Shown here piece by piece: positions 6,501 through 10,012 of a stretch of DNA of 10,012 nucleotides. Origin of the DNA: an uncultured Clostridia bacterium. GTDB lineage: Bacteria; Bacillota; Clostridia; Oscillospirales; Oscillospiraceae. The notes beneath the pieces were generated by a model. The model was not told the origin of the DNA, did not search any database, and saw only the letters and a list, made by a program, of their open reading frames with translations. A program made the translations under genes and the position numbers. The stretch covers positions 1 through 10,012 of the forward strand of contig CAMEMX010000046.1 in assembly GCA_945927915.1 (NCBI GenBank), in the 5' to 3' direction. The stretch's first letter is position 1. Every line of letters starts with the position of its first letter.

Positions 6501-8063
6501 TTACCAAGAGTGCTCGTCATGGAGGATCTCCAGAGACGGATCCAGAGGTTCCTCCTGCATGACGGCACGCATATAGCGGTTGATCTGATCTCGAACCCCC
6601 TGACGGGAAATGACACGGGGGTCAAACAGGTCATGGGTGACCCAGACCAGATGGATGCCCTTTTCTCTTGCCTTTTCCTCAAACTGGCCGTGCATGCCGT
6701 TGAGGGCTTTGCAGCTCATATGCTCCCAGAGGATGACCATATCGGCATGGAATTCCTCCACATACTCCCACAGCTCATCCAAAAGGACCTTGTAGCCGCC
6801 ATGGGTGCGGTTGCGCATGATCATGTTCTCCGTCAGCCAAGCAATATCATAGATCGCCTGCTCTCTGCCCTCAGGGGTATTGTCCTCGCAGAGCGTCTTG
6901 GTGGAGACCATGGAAAGCATATCGGTCAGCGGCACAATACCCCAGCAGTTTACCAGCCACAGCAGGAAGTCGAAGTAGAAGTGGGACTGCACGCCCCAGA
7001 TGATGGCGCGGTGGCGGTATTCCTTCGCCATCTTCTTTTTTGCCTTGTATGCCTTTTGTGCCAGAGCATCGATTTTCCGGTCCGCTTCCACGAATTCGGG
7101 GATCTTGCCGCAGATGGCCATGTAATTGGTCTCAGTATACAGCGCCAGATTGGAGCCAAAGACCTGCGGATAGTCGGTCTTGTTCATATCCAGCCAATCC
7201 ATGCGGTATCGGGTGGAAATATTCACACGCTTGGCGCACTCGAAATAGTAATCCCAGTCCCACTTTTCGCCGGTATGCTCCTCAATGAAAGCGATCGCAT
7301 TGCGGATCTCCTGCGCCGCATACTCCTGCACATCCGCCTCTCTGTGACGCAGCGGAGCAGCCAACTGGAACACGGGGATGCCGTCCTCCAACTCCAGGCG
7401 CTTGGAAATGACGCCGTTGCTCATCAGAGAGCCGTCGCAGGTGGTGTTGCATTGAATGGCGCAGGCGCCCAAAACAGGAGCATCATCGTCAATGGACACG
7501 CCGGCCTCAGCCTCCGGCATGGGGCAGACATCGCCTGCCAGACCATACTCCTGGGCGACATCGATGTAGTGCACCGCGGCGTTCTGGTTCAGCAGCACAG
7601 AAACATATGTGGAGGGTGTTTCCCGGCTAAGGCCCTTCAGCGTGGGGAAGCCCATCATGACGGCAGTCATCTCATTTTCGTCCACCAGAACCACTTTCTT
7701 GGAAAACTCCGTGTCGTTGCCGATGCGCCGGTCGCCCCGGAACAGATTGTTCAGCAGCTTCGCCACATCCGACACGACCAGATCCTGCTCCGTGTGGCAG
7801 ATGCGCAGGTATTCCCCCCGCAGGCCCTGGGTATGCCTGTCCAGCATCATCGGCACCGCCAGATAATTTGCCATCCAGCGGTAGCGGAGCATTGCCTTGA
7901 TGTTCCGGGGCTTCATGATGAATCCGGCAAGAATGCCCATAATATGCAGCCAGCGCCAGTAATCGTACAAGGTATCCGCGAAGCCGCGCCATTCCCGGCG
8001 CTTGCGCACTTTGCCGTTGGTATACAAATCGCCCAAGCGGTCTTTTCCCACTTCCTTAGCCAC
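6501..8063 (-). CDS. 2-hydroxyacyl-CoA dehydratase / benzoyl-CoA reductase family protein, large subunit
   Basis: The product has 520 residues from the GTG at 8063. It belongs to the HgdA/HgdB/BcrB/BcrC family, whose members bind a [4Fe-4S] cluster with cysteines and accept electrons from the ATP-driven activator to dehydrate or reduce an acyl-CoA, or another small molecule in double-cubane relatives. Probable ligands are C180 (DVCPMPEAE), C209 in CNTTCDGSLMSN, and C451 in ILWEHMSCKALNGMHGQ; the last is followed by the family's typical tail with a THDLFDPR segment. It is longer than most relatives (about 380-480), mainly by an N-terminal region before C180. The start was chosen because GGGAGGT lies 8 nt upstream and GTG overlaps the previous stop (GTGGCTAA); an ATG at 8153 is in frame but lies deep in the upstream gene. 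The substrate is unknown. Confidence 0.88.
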   Translation of the reverse strand: MAKEVGKDRLGDLYTNGKVRKRREWRGFADTLYDYWRWLHIMGILAGFIMKPRNIKAMLRYRWMANYLAVPMMLDRHTQGLRGEYLRICHTEQDLVVSDVAKLLNNLFRGDRRIGNDTEFSKKVVLVDENEMTAVMMGFPTLKGLSRETPSTYVSVLLNQNAAVHYIDVAQEYGLAGDVCPMPEAEAGVSIDDDAPVLGACAIQCNTTCDGSLMSNGVISKRLELEDGIPVFQLAAPLRHREADVQEYAAQEIRNAIAFIEEHTGEKWDWDYYFECAKRVNISTRYRMDWLDMNKTDYPQVFGSNLALYTETNYMAICGKIPEFVEADRKIDALAQKAYKAKKKMAKEYRHRAIIWGVQSHFYFDFLLWLVNCWGIVPLTDMLSMVSTKTLCEDNTPEGREQAIYDIAWLTENMIMRNRTHGGYKVLLDELWEYVEEFHADMVILWEHMSCKALNGMHGQFEEKAREKGIHLVWVTHDLFDPRVISRQGVRDQINRYMRAVMQEEPLDPSLEILHDEHSW

Positions 8064-9252
8064 GCTTCGCACCTCCCTGTATCTTCTTGATCTCGATGCT
8101 CTCCACAAACGCCTGCACGCGGGTGCGCATCTGACCGGAAACACCGATGGCATAGGGGCGGTCTACCGCCAAAACGGGGTAGCCGTAATCCTCCCGCAGC
8201 ACATGGGCGCCCACCATTTTTTCGTACGCCCAGGGGTCGCAGAACTTCACCTGTTCGTAAATAATGCCATCCGCCCTGTATTCCTCCGCCAGAGACGCAA
8301 CATAGCGCCGCCGCTCCTGTATTTTTGCCTGATTCATAAATCGCGGACACTGTCCCCGGTACATATACTGCCGGCAGATCTGGGTCAGGGCGTCCTCATC
8401 GTCGGTAAGCACGAGGGGGTCTCTGCCGGGGAAGGAGCCGTAGCAGAACCGGTCGGCGCAGACATAGGCGCCGGAATCTTCGATCAGCCGCACCACATCC
8501 ACATCATCCACCTCAGACCCGACCAGGACCACTCTCGCCCGGAACCGGTTTTTGGCATCCGGCTGGCACGTTTTCAGCTCCTCCAACGTTTCTTCCAGCT
8601 TGTCGATCAGCAGATACTTGGGAGCAGCGTAGGTCACCATGGTAATGATATGATACTCATAACCGGTGATCCGCGGCATATCCCCCTTGCGGAACTCGCC
8701 GATGGCGCGGATCAGCTCGCAAACCCGGTTGTGTTCCTGCACAGCCTTACGGATGGCGGCATCGGAAACATCAATGCCGTAGTGCTCCTGCAAGGGCTTC
8801 AGAATATGATTCCTGCATTGCAGCACATAGAGATTCAGGCCGTTATCGTCGGCTTTCATGGGAACCTCCATGTATTCATAGAAGAATTTCTCCTTCTCGT
8901 TGGTCTTCAGCAGTTCCATATTCTCCACGCAGCGGTTCATCATGGTGCAGCCGTCCGGCGTGATCATGCAGTCGGCAAAATTGAAGCCGCCTTCGATTGC
9001 CCGCTCCAGCAGCGCCCGGGAATACTCGCACAGGAAGCTCGTCATATAGTAAGTTCCCATCTCCATCGAGCCGGTACGCGGCGCACGCAGCCGTGCGGAA
9101 AATGCCCCCTCCAGATTCAGCAGGGGTTCGGGCACATTCTCGCAGGTGTAGGCAACGCAGATCTTGCCGTCATTTTGCGCCTGACGGATCAGGTCATTGT
9201 TGGCGTCCTCCAGCAGCCGCTCAAAGTAGTACAGATGCTTCAAGTCCTTCAT
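8056..9252 (-). CDS. 2-hydroxyacyl-CoA dehydratase / benzoyl-CoA reductase family protein, small subunit
   Basis: The product has 398 residues, close to HgdB and BcrB-type subunits (about 380-430). It should pair with the 520-residue product to form a heterodimer holding iron-sulfur clusters near the substrate site. Candidate cluster cysteines follow the family order: C75 in SFLCEYSRALLE, C102 in PDGCTMMNR (where the family has a cysteine-aspartate pair, here C-T), and C338 in YEQVKFCDPWAYEK, a strong match to the conserved FC motif before the last alpha/beta unit. Another cysteine, in DRFCYGSFPG, lies at the usual middle position. The last region has PVLAVDRPY where many relatives have a (L/Y)xxEIDQ strand. 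The start is ATG at 9252 with a GAGGTG site about 7 nt upstream; it lies 16 nt after the CooC-like gene. The substrate cannot be assigned. Confidence 0.88.
   Translation of the reverse strand: MKDLKHLYYFERLLEDANNDLIRQAQNDGKICVAYTCENVPEPLLNLEGAFSARLRAPRTGSMEMGTYYMTSFLCEYSRALLERAIEGGFNFADCMITPDGCTMMNRCVENMELLKTNEKEKFFYEYMEVPMKADDNGLNLYVLQCRNHILKPLQEHYGIDVSDAAIRKAVQEHNRVCELIRAIGEFRKGDMPRITGYEYHIITMVTYAAPKYLLIDKLEETLEELKTCQPDAKNRFRARVVLVGSEVDDVDVVRLIEDSGAYVCADRFCYGSFPGRDPLVLTDDEDALTQICRQYMYRGQCPRFMNQAKIQERRRYVASLAEEYRADGIIYEQVKFCDPWAYEKMVGAHVLREDYGYPVLAVDRPYAIGVSGQMRTRVQAFVESIEIKKIQGGAKRG
8071..8077 (-). promoter_or_regulatory. Ribosome binding site that selects a GTG start
   Basis: GGGAGGT lies inside the last codons of the upstream subunit gene, 8 nt before the GTG at 8063. 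The GTG overlaps the upstream TAA within GTGGCTAA, an 8-nt coding overlap typical of translational coupling, which would help keep the two subunits in equal amounts. Confidence 0.75.
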
Positions 9253-9268
9253 TCAAACCCACCTCTTT

Positions 9269-10012
9269 TTATAGAATCTGCATCCCGGTCAGGCCCTTTT
9301 CCACGCCCCGAAGGATCTCGGCATCCTCCGCCAGCGAGAAAACGCTGTTGCCCAGCATATCGCTCATAGCCATTGCCCGATCCTCTCCGATGCAGGCAAG
9401 CAGCGGGATTTCTCCCGTGTCCAGTTGTCCCTGCAGGCGCATATCCGGCATCCGGTTGACGATCAGGCCAACTTTTTCAAACATTACCAGTTCCTTTGCC
9501 ACAGTATGGATGGTTTTCACCACCTGCAGACCCTTGCGGCTGGCATCGGAGACCAGGATCAGATGGGTCACCTTCTCCATGACCCGCCGGTTAATCTGCT
9601 CAATGCCCGCCTCACCGTCGATCACAACATAGTCAAAGCTCCCGGCGATCAGGGTGATGATCTGCTTCAGATAGGCATTTACCTTGCAGTAGCAGCCCGC
9701 TGCCTCCGGCCTGCCGATGGCAAGGAAGGAGATGCTCTTCTGCTCTGTCAGGGCATCCATCAAACGGTACCTGGCCTCTCCCAGCATCTCAATGGCGGCG
9801 GCGGTGTTGCCCTCCTCCGCGCTGTGGACAAAGGCCTTGCGGATGTCATCCACAGTGGAACAGACCTCCACCCCAAGCGCCGTCGCCAGACCCACAGCCG
9901 GGTCGGCGTCAATGGCCAGAATTCTTTTATCCGGATATTTCTGCGCCAGCAGCCGGACGGTGAGTGCGGAAACGGAAGTTTTCCCCACGCCGCCCTTGCC
10001 CACCAGCGCAAT
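9269..10012 (-). CDS. CooC-type P-loop ATPase (metal-centre maturation family), 5' end missing
   Basis: The frame runs off the right edge; the visible part reads I-A-L-V then GKGGVGKTS. Since this family normally begins M-K-I-A-V/L, only about two codons are missing, and the GTG at 10003 is an internal valine. CooC proteins are dimeric SIMIBI-class NTPases that help insert nickel into carbon monoxide dehydrogenase; relatives such as AcsF serve acetyl-CoA synthase. Visible motifs are the deviant Walker A (KGGVGKT), the switch I region IDADPAVGLATALG, the GCYCKVN segment whose C-x-C (codons at 9686-9694) corresponds to the metal-binding C-x-C of CooC, the VVIDGEAGIEQINR switch II region, and ILVSDASRKGLQ. 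About 248 residues fits the family length. No carbon monoxide dehydrogenase is in the window, so its client is probably an enzyme of this operon. Confidence 0.88.
   Translation of the reverse strand: MALVGKGGVGKTSVSALTVRLLAQKYPDKRILAIDADPAVGLATALGVEVCSTVDDIRKAFVHSAEEGNTAAAIEMLGEARYRLMDALTEQKSISFLAIGRPEAAGCYCKVNAYLKQIITLIAGSFDYVVIDGEAGIEQINRRVMEKVTHLILVSDASRKGLQVVKTIHTVAKELVMFEKVGLIVNRMPDMRLQGQLDTGEIPLLACIGEDRAMAMSDMLGNSVFSLAEDAEILRGVEKGLTGMQIL

Noticed and set aside
6444..8090. A 548-codon plus-strand frame opposite the large dehydratase subunit, with others at 5521-6306 and 8002-9369.
   Set aside because: All lie opposite genes with clear family motifs, ribosome binding sites and operon spacing; the plus-strand translations are rich in His, Gln and Val without recognisable domains.
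8064..8153. An ATG at 8153 as the start of the large dehydratase subunit (550 residues).
   Set aside because: The extra 30 residues would overlap the upstream subunit by about 98 nt and look like out-of-frame translation (Arg/Cys-rich). The GTG at 8063 has a strong site at 8071-8077.
5692..9252. Naming the dehydratase genes as a specific enzyme such as glutaryl-, lactoyl- or phenyllactyl-CoA dehydratase or benzoyl-CoA reductase.
   Set aside because: Family motifs do not fix the substrate, and none of the pathway genes that normally identify it are in the window.

Overview
The window looks like chromosomal DNA of a strictly anaerobic, moderately GC-rich Gram-positive bacterium, most likely a gut-type member of the Clostridia (Oscillospiraceae-like). 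This is an inference. It rests on an oxygen-sensitive class III ribonucleotide reductase, a 2-hydroxyacyl-CoA dehydratase-type enzyme with its ATP-dependent activator, strong AGGAGG-type ribosome binding sites and short intergenic gaps. No rRNA, tRNA, CRISPR array, insertion sequence or phage gene was seen.

Left half, plus strand (1-4619). The window opens in the last 75 codons of nrdG, the radical-SAM activase. It is followed by nrdD, whose product carries an extra C-terminal glutaredoxin/thioredoxin-fold domain with a CPKC motif. A strong hairpin terminator ends this unit at about 2690. A new promoter with an extended -10 then drives a two-gene unit. The first gene encodes a membrane protein of unknown function (zinc ribbon, transmembrane helix, leucine-heptad coiled coil, probable Ig-like domain). 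The second encodes a thioredoxin reductase-like flavoprotein that keeps CxxC but lacks the usual NADPH-phosphate motif. This reductase could recycle thiol carriers, possibly including the redoxin domain fused to NrdD.

Middle (4620-4783). The two halves converge on a perfect 21-bp hairpin that can terminate transcription from both sides.

Right half, minus strand (10012 down to 4784). Six tightly packed genes are read leftward: a CooC-type P-loop ATPase with a CxC metal motif (its first codons lie beyond the window), a 398-residue and a 520-residue 2-hydroxyacyl-CoA dehydratase/benzoyl-CoA reductase-family subunit, a 264-residue HgdC/BcrA-type activator ATPase, a 54-residue single-span membrane peptide, and a 243-residue protein resembling the middle domain of acetyl-CoA synthase (AcsB/CdhC) that ends in a C-x2-C-x5-C motif. 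Neighbours overlap or lie 12-16 nt apart, so this reads as one operon.

The combination in the right half is the most interesting content. The activator and two-subunit enzyme supply ATP-driven, very low-potential electron transfer. The CooC-like ATPase and the acetyl-CoA-synthase-like protein point to metal-centre or one-carbon chemistry. No CoA transferase, electron-transfer flavoprotein or acyl-CoA dehydrogenase, as expected around an amino-acid fermentation dehydratase, is present in the window. The substrate cannot be named from sequence alone.
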